Source of the DNA: Gammaproteobacteria bacterium
GTDB taxonomy: Bacteria > Pseudomonadota > Gammaproteobacteria > Steroidobacterales > Woeseiaceae
Assembly: GCA_030429005.1 (NCBI GenBank)
Contig: JAUIDP010000031.1
Location: 1 to 32,398 of the forward strand
Length of the DNA stretch: 32,398 bases
Direction of reading: 5' to 3'
Position numbers and translations under genes: made by a program
The notes under the pieces: generated by a model
What the model saw: the letters and a program-made list of their open reading frames with translations, nothing else
Database searches by the model: none
Told to the model about the DNA's origin: nothing
In this document: positions 10,230-17,973 of the stretch, one piece after another
Position numbering within the stretch: the stretch's first letter is position 1
Layout: each line of letters opens with the position of its first letter

Positions 10230-10673
10230 ATGGGTCTACTCGATTTTGCCCGCGATGTCGGGCGTCAGCTTTTCGATACCGACGCGGAAGCGGCCGATAA
10301 CATCAAGCAACACATTGAAATCAAGACCTCCGGCGTCAAAAACGTCAAGGTAGACTTTGACGACGGCGTTGCGACGGTCTGCGGTGACTGCGACAGCCAG
10401 GCGGTCAAGGAGCAGGTTATCCTGATTGCCGGTAACGTGAAGGGTGTCGAGAAAGTCATAGCCGATGACCTGAATGCCCCGGAGCCGGCACCGGAAGAGG
10501 TGTCGAAAGACGAATTCTACGAGATCAAGAAAGGCGATACACTCGGCGCGATTGCCAAGCAGTTCTACGGCAATGCCTCGCAGTACATGCGCATATTTGA
10601 GGCAAATCGGGAGATCATCTCCGACCCGGACAAGATCTATCCAGGACAAAAAATCCGCATACCACTGGACTAG
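10230..10673 (+). CDS. kbp: Kbp-like BON-LysM protein
   Basis: Small cytoplasmic protein homologous to E. coli Kbp (YgaU), which binds potassium through its BON domain and changes shape on binding. The N-terminus MGLLDFARDVGRQLFD matches the family opening. A BON domain covers about residues 25-85 (VKVDFDDGVATVCGD, then NVKGVEKVIAD), and a LysM domain covers about 95-146 (FYEIKKGDTLGAIAKQFYGN, ending PDKIYPGQKIRIP). Length 147 compares with 149 in E. coli. There is no signal peptide, as in the homologue, so the LysM domain is probably not acting on cell wall. The ATG has a strong AGAGGGG ribosome-binding site. The TAG stop shares its last base with the GTG start of the ATPase gene that follows, which implies translational coupling. 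Confidence 0.93.
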   Translation: MGLLDFARDVGRQLFDTDAEAADNIKQHIEIKTSGVKNVKVDFDDGVATVCGDCDSQAVKEQVILIAGNVKGVEKVIADDLNAPEPAPEEVSKDEFYEIKKGDTLGAIAKQFYGNASQYMRIFEANREIISDPDKIYPGQKIRIPLD

Positions 10674-13081
10674 TGCTGGACTACGAAAAACTCGGGTCGT
10701 TTTATCTCGGCAAGCGGGTCGACGAGAACACGCAGGAACTCAGTGACGAGCTCGTCCTGTACGACTCGAAAGACCTGACCACCCATGCCGTGATCATCGG
10801 CATGACAGGATCCGGCAAGACCGGTCTCGGCATCGGCATGCTGGAAGAAGCGGCGATGGACAATATCCCGGTCATCGCTATCGATCCGAAGGGCGACCTC
10901 GGCAACCTGCTACTGACGTTTCCGGACCTGAAAGCGGCGGACTTCGAGCCGTGGGTCAACAAACGTGCTGCATCTGACAAGGGCCAAAGCGAAGCGGAGT
11001 ACGCGGCCGGGCAGGCGGGGCTGTGGAAAAAAGGCCTGGCTGAGTGGGGCCAGGACGGCGCGCGGATCCAGCGTATGCGCGACAACGTCGACCTGGCCAT
11101 CTATACGCCGGGCAGCACAGCCGGGCTGCCGATCTCGGTACTGGCGTCATTCGCGGCGCCACCGCAGGAACTCATTGACGACGCTGATTTGTACGGCGAC
11201 CGCATCCAGGCTACCGCGACCAGTGTGCTGTCGCTGTTAAAGATTGATGCAGACCCGGTTTCCAGCCGTGAGCATATATTCATATCACGCCTGCTTGACC
11301 ACGCCTGGCGCGATGGACGCGACCTCGGTGTGGCCGAACTGATTGCGGCAATACAAAACCCGCCGCTGAAGAAAGTCGGTGTCATGGATGTTGATTCGTT
11401 CTACCCGGCTAAAGATCGTTTTGCGCTGGCGATGCAGCTGAATAACCTGCTCGCGGCGCCGGGCTTCGAGGCGTGGACGAACGGAGAGCCACTCAAGGCC
11501 CGCAACCTGTTGTACACCGAGTCCGGCAAGCCGCGCATTTCGGTCATGTCGATCGCTCACCTTGACGATGCGGAGCGGATGTTTTTCGTCTCGATGCTGC
11601 TCAACGAGGTCATCGCGTGGATGCGCGCTCAGCAGGGCACCTCGAGTTTGCGTGCCATCCTGTACATGGACGAGATTTTCGGTTTCATGCCGCCAGTTGC
11701 GAACCCGCCGTCGAAGAAGCTGTTGTTGACGATGCTCAAGCAGGCGCGCGCGTACGGCCTGGGTCTTGCGCTGGCAACCCAGAATCCGGTGGACCTGGAC
11801 TATCGCGGGCTGTCGAACACAGGGACCTGGATGATAGGCCGGCTGCAGACCGAGCGTGACAAGGCCCGCGTGATGGAGGGCCTGGAAGGTGCCAGCCAGC
11901 ATGGCAATTTCGACAAGCAGAAGATGGAGCAGACGCTGGCCGGGCTCGGTAAACGACGCTTCTTGCTGCACAATGTTCACGAAGAACAGGCGGTTGTATT
12001 CAACACGCGCTGGGCCATGTCCTACCTCGCCGGACCGCTGACGCGCGAACAGATCAAAACACTGACTGCGCCGGCGAGAGCCGCGGTCAAAGACGCGGAG
12101 CCCGTCGTGGCACCGGCGTCGAAGTCAGCGACGCCGGTCGCTGAACTGCCGGCATTGCCGCCTGCGGTCAAACAATACTATGTCGCGGGGCAGGGTGATG
12201 ACCTGATGTACTTCCCGCGCCTCCTGGCGCTCACCGATGTCGCGTTCACAAATGCGCGCTACAAGGTGGATGAGCAACGTGTCGTCACCTACGCCGTGGA
12301 GTTCGACGACGGTCCGGTGGCGGTCAACTGGGACAACGCCGAGGCGCTGGCAATCGGCAATCGCGACCTCGAACAGAACGCTGCCCCGAATGCCGGCCAT
12401 GCGGATTGCCCGGCCTGCGTCAGCAATCCGAAGAACTATGCGAAATGGGAGAAAGACCTCAAGCGCTGGATACGGCAAAACGAGACCATCACGCTATACC
12501 GCAGCAAGACCTATCGCACGATGTCGGAGGCGGGCGAGACGGAAGGAGAGTTTCGGAGTCGCCTGCAGCACCTGGCCAACGAGAAGCGCGATGCCGAAGC
12601 TGCGAAACTGCGCAAACGATACGCAGCAAAAGCGCAGACACTGCAGGACCGGCTATTGCGCGCGGAGCAGGCCATTGAACGCGAACAACAGCAGTCGACA
12701 AGTCACAAGATGGATGCGGCAATTTCGTTCGGCACCGCGATCCTGAGTGCGGTCCTTGGGCGCAAGACGATCAGTTCCACGACAGCCGGCAAGATGGGCA
12801 CCGCCATGCGCAAGGCAGGCAGCGCCAAGAAACAGGCAGGTGACGTAGCGCGGGCCCGGCAAACGGCCGACAAGGTGCGGGGCGATCTCGCGGCGCTAAA
12901 CGAGCAGGCTTCGACAGAGCTCGCGGAATTGACGGCGAAGTTCAATGCGCAGGATGAAGAACTGACGGAGATTGCGGTTCGGCCAAAGTCGACGGATATC
13001 CATGTGCCGGTAATCGGGCTGGCGTGGATGCCATACGGCAAAGACTCGCAGGGGCGCTACCAGCCAGCATGGCAACGCTAG
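10673..13081 (+). CDS. Large HerA/VirB4-like P-loop ATPase with C-terminal coiled coil
   Basis: An 802-residue cytoplasmic ATPase of the HerA-FtsK superfamily (helicase HerA central-domain type). Walker A is GMTGSGKT at residues 43-50, just after a short beta-rich start (GSFYLGKRVDENT), and Walker B is ILYMDEIFGF with Asp333-Glu334. A conserved arginine-containing region (LATQNPVDLDYRGLSNTGTWMIG) follows, like the sensor and arginine-finger part of these motors. After about residue 500 comes a separate domain with a CPAC pair, then a long charged coiled coil (roughly 605-690) and a short amphipathic stretch. The GTG start overlaps the kbp stop by one base. HerA motors usually work with a nuclease such as NurA, and none is present here. 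The substrate is unknown; DNA or protein translocation is possible. Confidence 0.75.
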   Translation: MLDYEKLGSFYLGKRVDENTQELSDELVLYDSKDLTTHAVIIGMTGSGKTGLGIGMLEEAAMDNIPVIAIDPKGDLGNLLLTFPDLKAADFEPWVNKRAASDKGQSEAEYAAGQAGLWKKGLAEWGQDGARIQRMRDNVDLAIYTPGSTAGLPISVLASFAAPPQELIDDADLYGDRIQATATSVLSLLKIDADPVSSREHIFISRLLDHAWRDGRDLGVAELIAAIQNPPLKKVGVMDVDSFYPAKDRFALAMQLNNLLAAPGFEAWTNGEPLKARNLLYTESGKPRISVMSIAHLDDAERMFFVSMLLNEVIAWMRAQQGTSSLRAILYMDEIFGFMPPVANPPSKKLLLTMLKQARAYGLGLALATQNPVDLDYRGLSNTGTWMIGRLQTERDKARVMEGLEGASQHGNFDKQKMEQTLAGLGKRRFLLHNVHEEQAVVFNTRWAMSYLAGPLTREQIKTLTAPARAAVKDAEPVVAPASKSATPVAELPALPPAVKQYYVAGQGDDLMYFPRLLALTDVAFTNARYKVDEQRVVTYAVEFDDGPVAVNWDNAEALAIGNRDLEQNAAPNAGHADCPACVSNPKNYAKWEKDLKRWIRQNETITLYRSKTYRTMSEAGETEGEFRSRLQHLANEKRDAEAAKLRKRYAAKAQTLQDRLLRAEQAIEREQQQSTSHKMDAAISFGTAILSAVLGRKTISSTTAGKMGTAMRKAGSAKKQAGDVARARQTADKVRGDLAALNEQASTELAELTAKFNAQDEELTEIAVRPKSTDIHVPVIGLAWMPYGKDSQGRYQPAWQR

Positions 13082-13141
13082 CAAAATGGTGCGCATTGCA
13101 AGCGGTATTATGACCAATCGAGAAGAGCTGAGGAGAGAGGA

Positions 13142-13342
13142 ATGGCAGTAGCAAAAGTTACGGAGTTGTGTGCGGCATCGACCAAGAGCTTTGAAGATGC
13201 TATCGATAAAGGCATCAAGCGGGCCAATGAGACCCTCGAAAATGTCGAGGGCGCATGGGTACAGGAAATGAAAGTCACCTGCAAAGATGGCAAAGTAGAC
13301 GAGTACAGAGTGAATCTCAAGCTGACATTCGTGTTGCGTTGA
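13142..13342 (+). CDS. Dodecin
   Basis: A 66-residue flavin-storage protein expected to form a hollow dodecamer that sequesters FMN or riboflavin-type flavins and limits their photochemistry. The opening VAKVTELCAASTKSFEDAI, the helix ending RANETLENVEGAWV with the flavin-stacking Trp39, and the final strands EYRVNLKLTFVL are diagnostic, and the length is exactly that of the family. A GAGGAGAGAGGA ribosome-binding region precedes the ATG. It lies 60 bp after the ATPase gene and 28 bp before the lipoprotein gene. A TATTAT at 13106-13111 could be a -10 box but has no good -35. Confidence 0.94.
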   Translation: MAVAKVTELCAASTKSFEDAIDKGIKRANETLENVEGAWVQEMKVTCKDGKVDEYRVNLKLTFVLR

Positions 13343-13370
13343 GGTTTGAATAAGGCATAAGGGAGGAGAA

Positions 13371-13706
13371 ATGAACAAGTTGATCACATTGTTGACGGCG
13401 CTGGCTTTGGGCCTGTTTGCCGTCGCCTGCAGCAAGGAAGAGGCTTCACAGGTCGCTGACGACGTTGCAAACAAGACAGAGGAAGTCGTCGAAGAAGCCG
13501 GTGAAATGGCCGAGGATGCGGCAGACGCTGTCGAAGACGCGTATGACGATGCGGTGGATGCTGCCGGTGATGCATACGACGATGCCAAGGACGCAGCCAG
13601 CGACGCCTACGACGACGCCAAGGATGCAGCCAGCGACGCGATGGACGATGCCGAGGACGCGGCGGAAGACGCGATGGACAAAGCCAAAGAAGCGGTCAAC
13701 GACTAG
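13371..13706 (+). CDS. Acidic lipoprotein built of 11-residue repeats
   Basis: A 111-residue lipoprotein precursor: a signal peptide with lipobox FAVAC, lipidated Cys20, then a charged region rich in Ala, Asp and Glu. From Ala57 to the end it consists of five tandem 11-residue repeats with consensus AYDDAKDAASD; the last unit is AMDKAKEAVND. Eleven-residue periodicity with Ala at core positions and acidic residues elsewhere is typical of long amphipathic helices in LEA group 3 and apolipoprotein-like proteins, so the mature protein is probably a surface-anchored helix, possibly disordered until it binds. Ser at position +2 suggests outer-membrane sorting. No enzymatic domain is present. GGAGGAG lies upstream of the ATG, and a strong terminator follows. 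The function is unknown; stress or desiccation protection, or cell-wall tethering, are guesses. Confidence 0.8.
   Translation: MNKLITLLTALALGLFAVACSKEEASQVADDVANKTEEVVEEAGEMAEDAADAVEDAYDDAVDAAGDAYDDAKDAASDAYDDAKDAASDAMDDAEDAAEDAMDKAKEAVND
13539..13703 (+). repeat. Five tandem 33-bp coding repeats
   Basis: These repeats encode the five 11-residue units of the lipoprotein. The units differ at many synonymous positions (GAC/GAT, GCC/GCA/GCG) while the protein pattern holds, which suggests an old array under selection at protein level rather than a recent slippage product. Confidence 0.85.
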
Positions 13707-13722
13707 ATCTCTGGCGAATGCG

Positions 13723-13783
13723 AAAAATTGCGGCTCCGGCGGTACCTGTTTCGTGCAGGTCGCTGTCCGGAGCCGCATTTTTT
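13723..13783 (+). terminator. Terminator, probably bidirectional, with forked hairpin
   Basis: An 11-bp perfect stem (TGCGGCTCCGG at 13729-13739 with CCGGAGCCGCA at 13767-13777) is flanked by an A-tract and a T-tract. The loop carries a second small hairpin (ACCTG / CAGGT). It closes the dodecin and lipoprotein unit and separates it from the tRNA genes downstream. Confidence 0.85.
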
Positions 13784-13882
13784 CCGGAATGAGCGCAGCA
13801 TTCTCGGAAATTCGATTGTATACTGCGTCGCCTGCTCACCTGCGGTGACGCCTTTCCAGGGCGCCGCCGGATGAGGAAGCAA

Positions 13883-13956
13883 GGCTAGGTGGCAGAGTGG
13901 TTATGCAGCGGACTGCAACTCCGTGTACGCCGGTTCGATTCCGACCCTAGCCTCCA
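13883..13956 (+). tRNA. cysT: tRNA-Cys (anticodon GCA)
   Basis: This 74-nt cloverleaf pairs acceptor GGCTAGG with CCTAGCC, followed by T and an encoded CCA. The anticodon loop is CTGCAAC (GCA), and the T-loop GTTCGATTC is standard. It sits 13 bp before tRNA-Leu, the same pair as cysT-leuZ in E. coli. A TATACT at 13819-13824 may be its -10 box, but the matching -35 is poor. Confidence 0.97.
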
Positions 13957-13969
13957 TTTCCCGATCTTT

Positions 13970-14056
13970 GCCCGGGTGGCGGAATTGGTAGACGCTGCGG
14001 ACTTAAAATCCGTTTCGAGCAATCGAGTGCGGGTTCAAGTCCCGCCCCGGGCACCA
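13970..14056 (+). tRNA. leuZ: tRNA-Leu (anticodon TAA)
   Basis: An 87-nt tRNA with a long variable arm. Acceptor GCCCGGG pairs with CCCGGGC, followed by A and CCA; the anticodon loop is CTTAAAA (TAA), and the T-loop is GTTCAAGTC. The order tRNA-Cys then tRNA-Leu(UAA) matches cysT-leuZ of enterobacteria. The two are probably one transcript. Confidence 0.97.
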
Positions 14057-14170
14057 GCCAACCCTGACCATCCCCCATTCCTGTCCGACACCTGTTGCCA
14101 GTCGATCCATGGCGGCCGGGTTTCCAAACGGGCTCAAAGTCCGCCCAAAATGCCAATCAATTCACAATTC

Positions 14171-14198
14171 TTGCAGGAAACAAGCCGGTTTGTAGACA
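14171..14198 (+). promoter_or_regulatory. Possible promoter for the CxxC protein and tdk
   Basis: TTGCAG (14171-14176) and TAGACA (14193-14198) are 16 bp apart in an otherwise gene-free stretch between tRNA-Leu and the small CxxC gene. The match is only moderate. Nothing else is visible in 14057-14246. Confidence 0.3.
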
Positions 14199-14246
14199 TT
14201 TATCGTGGTTTTTGGGAGAACAAAAGTGGTCCCACGGAGATGCACG

Positions 14247-14462
14247 ATGAAAACCGCGAAGACGCAGGACAAAGTTGACTATCGGCTGCTCGGATTGATG
14301 TCCGACCTGGTCATTTGCAGCGGCTGTTTGCAGAAGGGCAAGGTGACACCGGTGCCGCAGATTGTCTCGGCACGACACACGCCACGTTCGCTGTGCGCGC
14401 GTTGTGTTCCGCCGCAACGACGCAGCTTGCGGCGGGTGCTGTGCCGGCTGATTCCCGTCTGA
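14247..14462 (+). CDS. Small protein with two CxxC pairs (zinc-ribbon-like)
   Basis: A 71-residue reading frame. The ATG at 14247 has GGAG about 8 bases upstream, and a longer in-frame start at 14205 has no ribosome-binding site. It contains CSGC and CARC about 24 residues apart, the usual layout of a single zinc-binding ribbon, and ends in an Arg-rich tail (RRSLRRVLCRLIPV). The strongly basic C-terminus would suit nucleic-acid binding, but no known family is recognised. It sits 50 bp before thymidine kinase on the same strand. It may be a genuine small protein or a chance frame; the cysteine spacing and ribosome-binding site favour the former. Confidence 0.45.
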   Translation: MKTAKTQDKVDYRLLGLMSDLVICSGCLQKGKVTPVPQIVSARHTPRSLCARCVPPQRRSLRRVLCRLIPV

Positions 14463-14512
14463 ATCATCTCCGTTGTGGAGAAGGGCGCCGGCTTCCGGCA
14501 CACTAGCGCCCG

Positions 14513-15091
14513 ATGGCAAAACTCTACTTCTATTACTCGTCCATGAACGCGGGCAAGTCGACCGCGTTGCTGCAATCCAGCTACAACTACCGCGAACGCG
14601 GAATGCGTACGCTGGTGCTCGCGCCGGACCTCGACGATCGATATGGTGTAGGCAAAGTAACGTCACGCATTGGTATCGAAACTGATGCGGTCACTTTCAA
14701 GAACGACGATGACCTGTTTGCCCTGGTCGAATCCACCTGCCAGCCGGAACCGGTTCACTGTGTGTTGATCGACGAGGCGCAATTCCTGACCAAGGCACAG
14801 GTCTTCCAGCTTGGCGACGTGACGGACAAGCTCGATATTCCGGTGCTGGCCTACGGCCTGCGAACCGATTTTCGCGGTGAACCATTCGAGGGCAGCAAGT
14901 ACCTGCTGGCCTGGTCGGACAATCTCAAAGAGCTGAAGGCAATCTGCCATTGTGGCAGCAAGGCCACGATGGTCGTGCGCTTTGACAAGAACGGCAAGGC
15001 TGTCCGGCGCGGCTCACAAATCGAGATCGGCGGTAACGATCGCTATGTGTCGATGTGCCGCAAGCACTTCAAGGAAAAGATCTACGACTGA
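14513..15091 (+). CDS. tdk: Thymidine kinase
   Basis: Salvage enzyme phosphorylating thymidine (and deoxyuridine) with ATP; type II, TK1-like. The P-loop is MNAGKST at residues 11-17, the catalytic Glu lies in LIDEAQFL, and [14 protein letters not shown] is the typical segment before the lasso loop. Zinc ligands are provided by the CHCG pair and by the CRKH pair near the C-terminus. Length 192 compares with about 205 in E. coli. No strong ribosome-binding site precedes the ATG. Its last 10 bases overlap the end of the convergent ATPase-FHA gene, so no terminator fits between them. Confidence 0.95.
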   Translation: MAKLYFYYSSMNAGKSTALLQSSYNYRERGMRTLVLAPDLDDRYGVGKVTSRIGIETDAVTFKNDDDLFALVESTCQPEPVHCVLIDEAQFLTKAQVFQLGDVTDKLDIPVLAYGLRTDFRGEPFEGSKYLLAWSDNLKELKAICHCGSKATMVVRFDKNGKAVRRGSQIEIGGNDRYVSMCRKHFKEKIYD

Positions 15092-16386
15092 CCGCCGGCG
15101 GTTGGCAACTTTTCCGAGCGGCCCAGTTCGCGTTCCACTTCCTGCCGCGCCATCAGCAGGCGCATGTCCTGCAGTGTCTTCATGATGGTTGTATCCGCAA
15201 AACGCTCGTCGTCCAGTTCTTCGCGTTCGGTGGCATTGCGATCGATAAACTTGATGCGGTGATTGCCAATGCTGACGACGTCGTCGTGAACCAGGAAGTG
15301 ATTGGTGATGCGCTGGGAATTCACAATCACACCGTTGGTACTGTTCAGGTCCATCAGGAAGGTCGCGTCGCCACTGCGGACGAACAGGGCGTGATGCCGG
15401 CTTACGAACCGGCTCGGCAGCGAGATGTCATTGTGTTCGGAGCGTCCGACCAGGACGCGTGCACCGTTCATCTCGATTTCCTGGACGATTTGCCCGTCAC
15501 GCGTGACGCACAGGAGCGGTGGCTTGCGCGGCCGCCTGACCTGCAGGCTGGCGTCGCGCACCTGGTCCTCTGCAACGACAGCCGAGTTCCACGTGCCCTC
15601 CGGCAAAATCGGGGTCTCGATCAGGTCAGCGGTTGCCGGCAGCGTTTCGACGCGTGACAACGTCAGCAGTGCGACCCGGTCCAGGATGCCCGGCCAGCCG
15701 CCGGAAGCCTTCCACAACTCGGTGCAGATCGATTCGGGAAAAATGGACTCCGGCGCATTGCTACCGGCATTACGCAGCTTCTGGTGCAGGTAATTGACGG
15801 CTTCCGCACTCGTCATTGGCCGCAGGTGGAAATCCTGCGTTACGCGCTTGCGGATCGACTCCATTGGCGCTGTCTCGACGATGGGTGCCAGCGCCCGGTC
15901 GCTGACCAGGACCATCTTCAATGCCCGGGCTTTGCGCACCCTGAGCCGCGCAAGCTCGGACAATGCGCCGAGTGCGCTGGCGTTCAACAGGTGGGTGTTT
16001 TCGATGATCAGGAGCGGTGGCTCCTGCGACACCGTCTGTTGCATCGCGAAGACCCGCAGCATGGCCAGCAATTCGGAAGCCGAGCCGTGTTCGAGGATGT
16101 AGCCAAACTGGCGCAGGACTTCCTCGAGCAGTCCGGTCGTGTTGAGGCGGTCAGCATCGACGACGGCCACCGCCATGTCTTCGGGCAGGCTGTCGACGAA
16201 CTTCTGGATGATCGTGCTCTTGCCCGACAGCGCCGGACCCTGGAACAGGCACAGGCCGCTTTCGGTCGCGTGGGTGGTCTGCAGTACTTCCATTGCCCGA
16301 CGCTGGGACGCGAACAGGGCGCTTGCTTTGACCTTGCCATTGCTCGGGAAGGGTTGCTGTTTCAGCCCGGCGGAACGTAAATCCAT
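15082..16386 (-). CDS. ExeA-like AAA ATPase fused to a C-terminal FHA domain
   Basis: The 434-residue form starts at the ATG at 16386, where the product begins [13 protein letters not shown], the usual opening of ExeA/GspA-type ATPases. The frame remains open to 16518, but those extra 44 residues resemble no known start. The N-terminal half is an AAA domain: Walker [10 protein letters not shown] at about residues 50-58. The expected Walker B (hydrophobic run then D-E) reads LLIIENTH, so the metal-binding Asp is Glu and the catalytic Glu is Asn. The C-terminal part is a forkhead-associated domain with [20 protein letters not shown] and [10 protein letters not shown], all key phosphothreonine-binding residues present. 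ExeA relatives assemble or energise secretion and other envelope complexes; the FHA domain suggests control by protein phosphorylation. It is divergent from ccm. Confidence 0.85.
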   Translation of the reverse strand: MDLRSAGLKQQPFPSNGKVKASALFASQRRAMEVLQTTHATESGLCLFQGPALSGKSTIIQKFVDSLPEDMAVAVVDADRLNTTGLLEEVLRQFGYILEHGSASELLAMLRVFAMQQTVSQEPPLLIIENTHLLNASALGALSELARLRVRKARALKMVLVSDRALAPIVETAPMESIRKRVTQDFHLRPMTSAEAVNYLHQKLRNAGSNAPESIFPESICTELWKASGGWPGILDRVALLTLSRVETLPATADLIETPILPEGTWNSAVVAEDQVRDASLQVRRPRKPPLLCVTRDGQIVQEIEMNGARVLVGRSEHNDISLPSRFVSRHHALFVRSGDATFLMDLNSTNGVIVNSQRITNHFLVHDDVVSIGNHRIKFIDRNATEREELDDERFADTTIMKTLQDMRLLMARQEVERELGRSEKLPTAGGQS

Positions 16387-16518
16387 AAGTACTAACTCGC
16401 GATCACAGTTATGGCGTAAACTTCGGTAATCTTGGGCCCCGGCTGAACTTGTCGGTATCATTTTTGACCGGGTCGGACAGTCTACGGTCGTGGCCAAATA
16501 ATTGTAAACTGGAAACAT

Positions 16519-16654
16519 TTCGCTCGTTATAAAACAACGAGTTATAAGAACATATTGAGTGTTGATATCAATAAAATTAAATAATGCACTGAATATAAAG
16601 AATGTTATTGCTGATCAAACATAATCCACTCTGTGAGCCTCTGGACGTAAGCTA
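16519..16654. promoter_or_regulatory. AT-rich divergent intergenic region upstream of ccm
   Basis: This stretch is markedly AT-rich (about one third GC) between the divergent ATPase-FHA and ccmA genes. It holds a 10-bp palindrome TTGATATCAA (16562-16571) and several -10-like hexamers (TATAAA near 16594, CATAAT at 16619-16624). It presumably carries both promoters, but no single -35/-10 pair stands out. Confidence 0.4.
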
Positions 16655-17269
16655 TTGAGTATTAAGTTAAATGGCTCCGGGCTTACTTTGTATCGCGGCG
16701 ACCGGTGCCTGTTCAAGGATCTCGAATTTGCGCTAAATCCCGGTGAAATGCTGTTGCTGGAGGGCAAGAATGGCAGCGGCAAGACGAGTCTTTTGCGAGC
16801 CATCGCCGGGCTCATTGAACTCGAATCAGGCACGGTCCTGTGGAACGACGAGCCGGTTGAGAACGAGCGCCAGGTCTTTTGCAATTCGATGGTCTGGATG
16901 TCGCACAAGGTCGGTTTCAAAGGCGACCTGACGCTCGTGGACAACCTGCGCTTCGAGTCCAGCCTGCGCCTGCCGTCCGGGCGCGAACTGGACGAGGTGC
17001 TGCGGCAACTCGGCCTGAGCCGTCTGAAGCGATTGCCGCTGCGCTCCTTGTCGGCCGGCCAGCAACGAAGGGTCGCCCTGGCGCGAATGCTGCTGGCCGC
17101 CGCGCCGCTGTGGATGATGGACGAGCCGGCATCCAACCTGGACGCCGAGGGCCGCGAACTGGTCGGTTCATTGCTTGCTTCGCACCTCGGTAACGGTGGC
17201 ATGGCCATCGTTGCGGCACACCAGGACGTGGAAATTGACGTGCCGACGCACAGGATCCGGCTGCAATGA
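16655..17269 (+). CDS. ccmA: Cytochrome c maturation ATP-binding protein CcmA
   Basis: ABC ATPase of the CcmABCD complex, which uses ATP to release holo-CcmE after haem loading. Walker A is GKNGSGKT (residues 37-44), the ABC signature LSAGQQRRVALARML begins at residue 132, Walker B is WMMDEP (153-158), and the H-loop His is in AAHQD. Length 204 is normal. The only usable start is TTG at 16655, since the frame has a stop at 16634-16636 and no ATG or GTG between; this may keep its expression low. The last four bases (ATGA) overlap the ccmB start. Confidence 0.94.
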   Translation: MSIKLNGSGLTLYRGDRCLFKDLEFALNPGEMLLLEGKNGSGKTSLLRAIAGLIELESGTVLWNDEPVENERQVFCNSMVWMSHKVGFKGDLTLVDNLRFESSLRLPSGRELDEVLRQLGLSRLKRLPLRSLSAGQQRRVALARMLLAAAPLWMMDEPASNLDAEGRELVGSLLASHLGNGGMAIVAAHQDVEIDVPTHRIRLQ

Positions 17270-17964
17270 ACGAGCCAGAACAACAGTATCCCGGCATTGC
17301 GGCGGCACTGGGCGAACTGGTCAAACGCGACCTGTCGCTGGTCGTCAAACGGCCAGGCGACGTACTCAACCCATTGTTCTTTTTCGGCATGGTTGCAGCG
17401 CTGTTTCCGCTGGCCGTGGGACCGGCAGCCGAGCAGCTGCAGTTCAGCGGACCCGGGGTCCTGTGGGTGGCGGCACTGCTGGCGGCATTGTTATCGTTGA
17501 ACAGCCTGTTCCTTGCGGACTTTGAGGACGGCAGTCTCGAACAGCTGTTGGTCAGCCCGGTGCCGTTGTCGGCCATGGCGCTGGGCAAGTCGATCGCCCA
17601 CTGGCTGACCAGCGGCCTGCCGCTCGTGATCGTGTCACCCGTGGTCGCGATGACGTATCAAATGTCGCTGGCCGTGACCGGGGTCCTGATGCTGACGCTG
17701 CTTCTTGGTACCGTCAGCCTGAGTTTGCTGGGGTCCATCGGCGCTGCCCTGACGGTCGGATTGCACCGCGGTACCGCGCTGCTGAGCCTGCTGATCCTGC
17801 CACTGGCAATGCCGGTACTGATTTTCGGTGCCCGTACCGTGTCGCTGGTGGCCGCGGGCGACGGAGTTGCCGGTGGCCTGTACTTCCTCGCGGCCTACGC
17901 GATGCTGATGATCTCGATTTCACCATTTGCCACGGCTGCCGCTTTGCGTATCAGTAACGAGTAG
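17266..17964 (+). CDS. ccmB: Haem exporter-complex membrane subunit CcmB
   Basis: Membrane partner of CcmA. This 232-residue protein has an N-terminal cytoplasmic segment with the conserved RDLSLVVKRPGDVLNPLFFF, then six hydrophobic spans. The LADFEDGSLEQLLVSP loop, which contacts the ATPase, is typical of CcmB. The ATG overlaps the ccmA stop by four bases (ATGA), and ccmC follows 9 bp downstream. Confidence 0.94.
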   Translation: MNEPEQQYPGIAAALGELVKRDLSLVVKRPGDVLNPLFFFGMVAALFPLAVGPAAEQLQFSGPGVLWVAALLAALLSLNSLFLADFEDGSLEQLLVSPVPLSAMALGKSIAHWLTSGLPLVIVSPVVAMTYQMSLAVTGVLMLTLLLGTVSLSLLGSIGAALTVGLHRGTALLSLLILPLAMPVLIFGARTVSLVAAGDGVAGGLYFLAAYAMLMISISPFATAAALRISNE

Positions 17965-17973
17965 TATTCACCC

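Noticed and set aside
13539..13703. Tandem 33-bp units as a possible CRISPR or minisatellite
   Set aside because: The units are contiguous without spacers, stay in frame and encode 11-residue helical repeats.
16562..16571. TTGATATCAA as an FNR site for ccm
   Set aside because: FNR sites need TTGAT and ATCAA separated by four bases; here the halves touch. It may still be some other operator.
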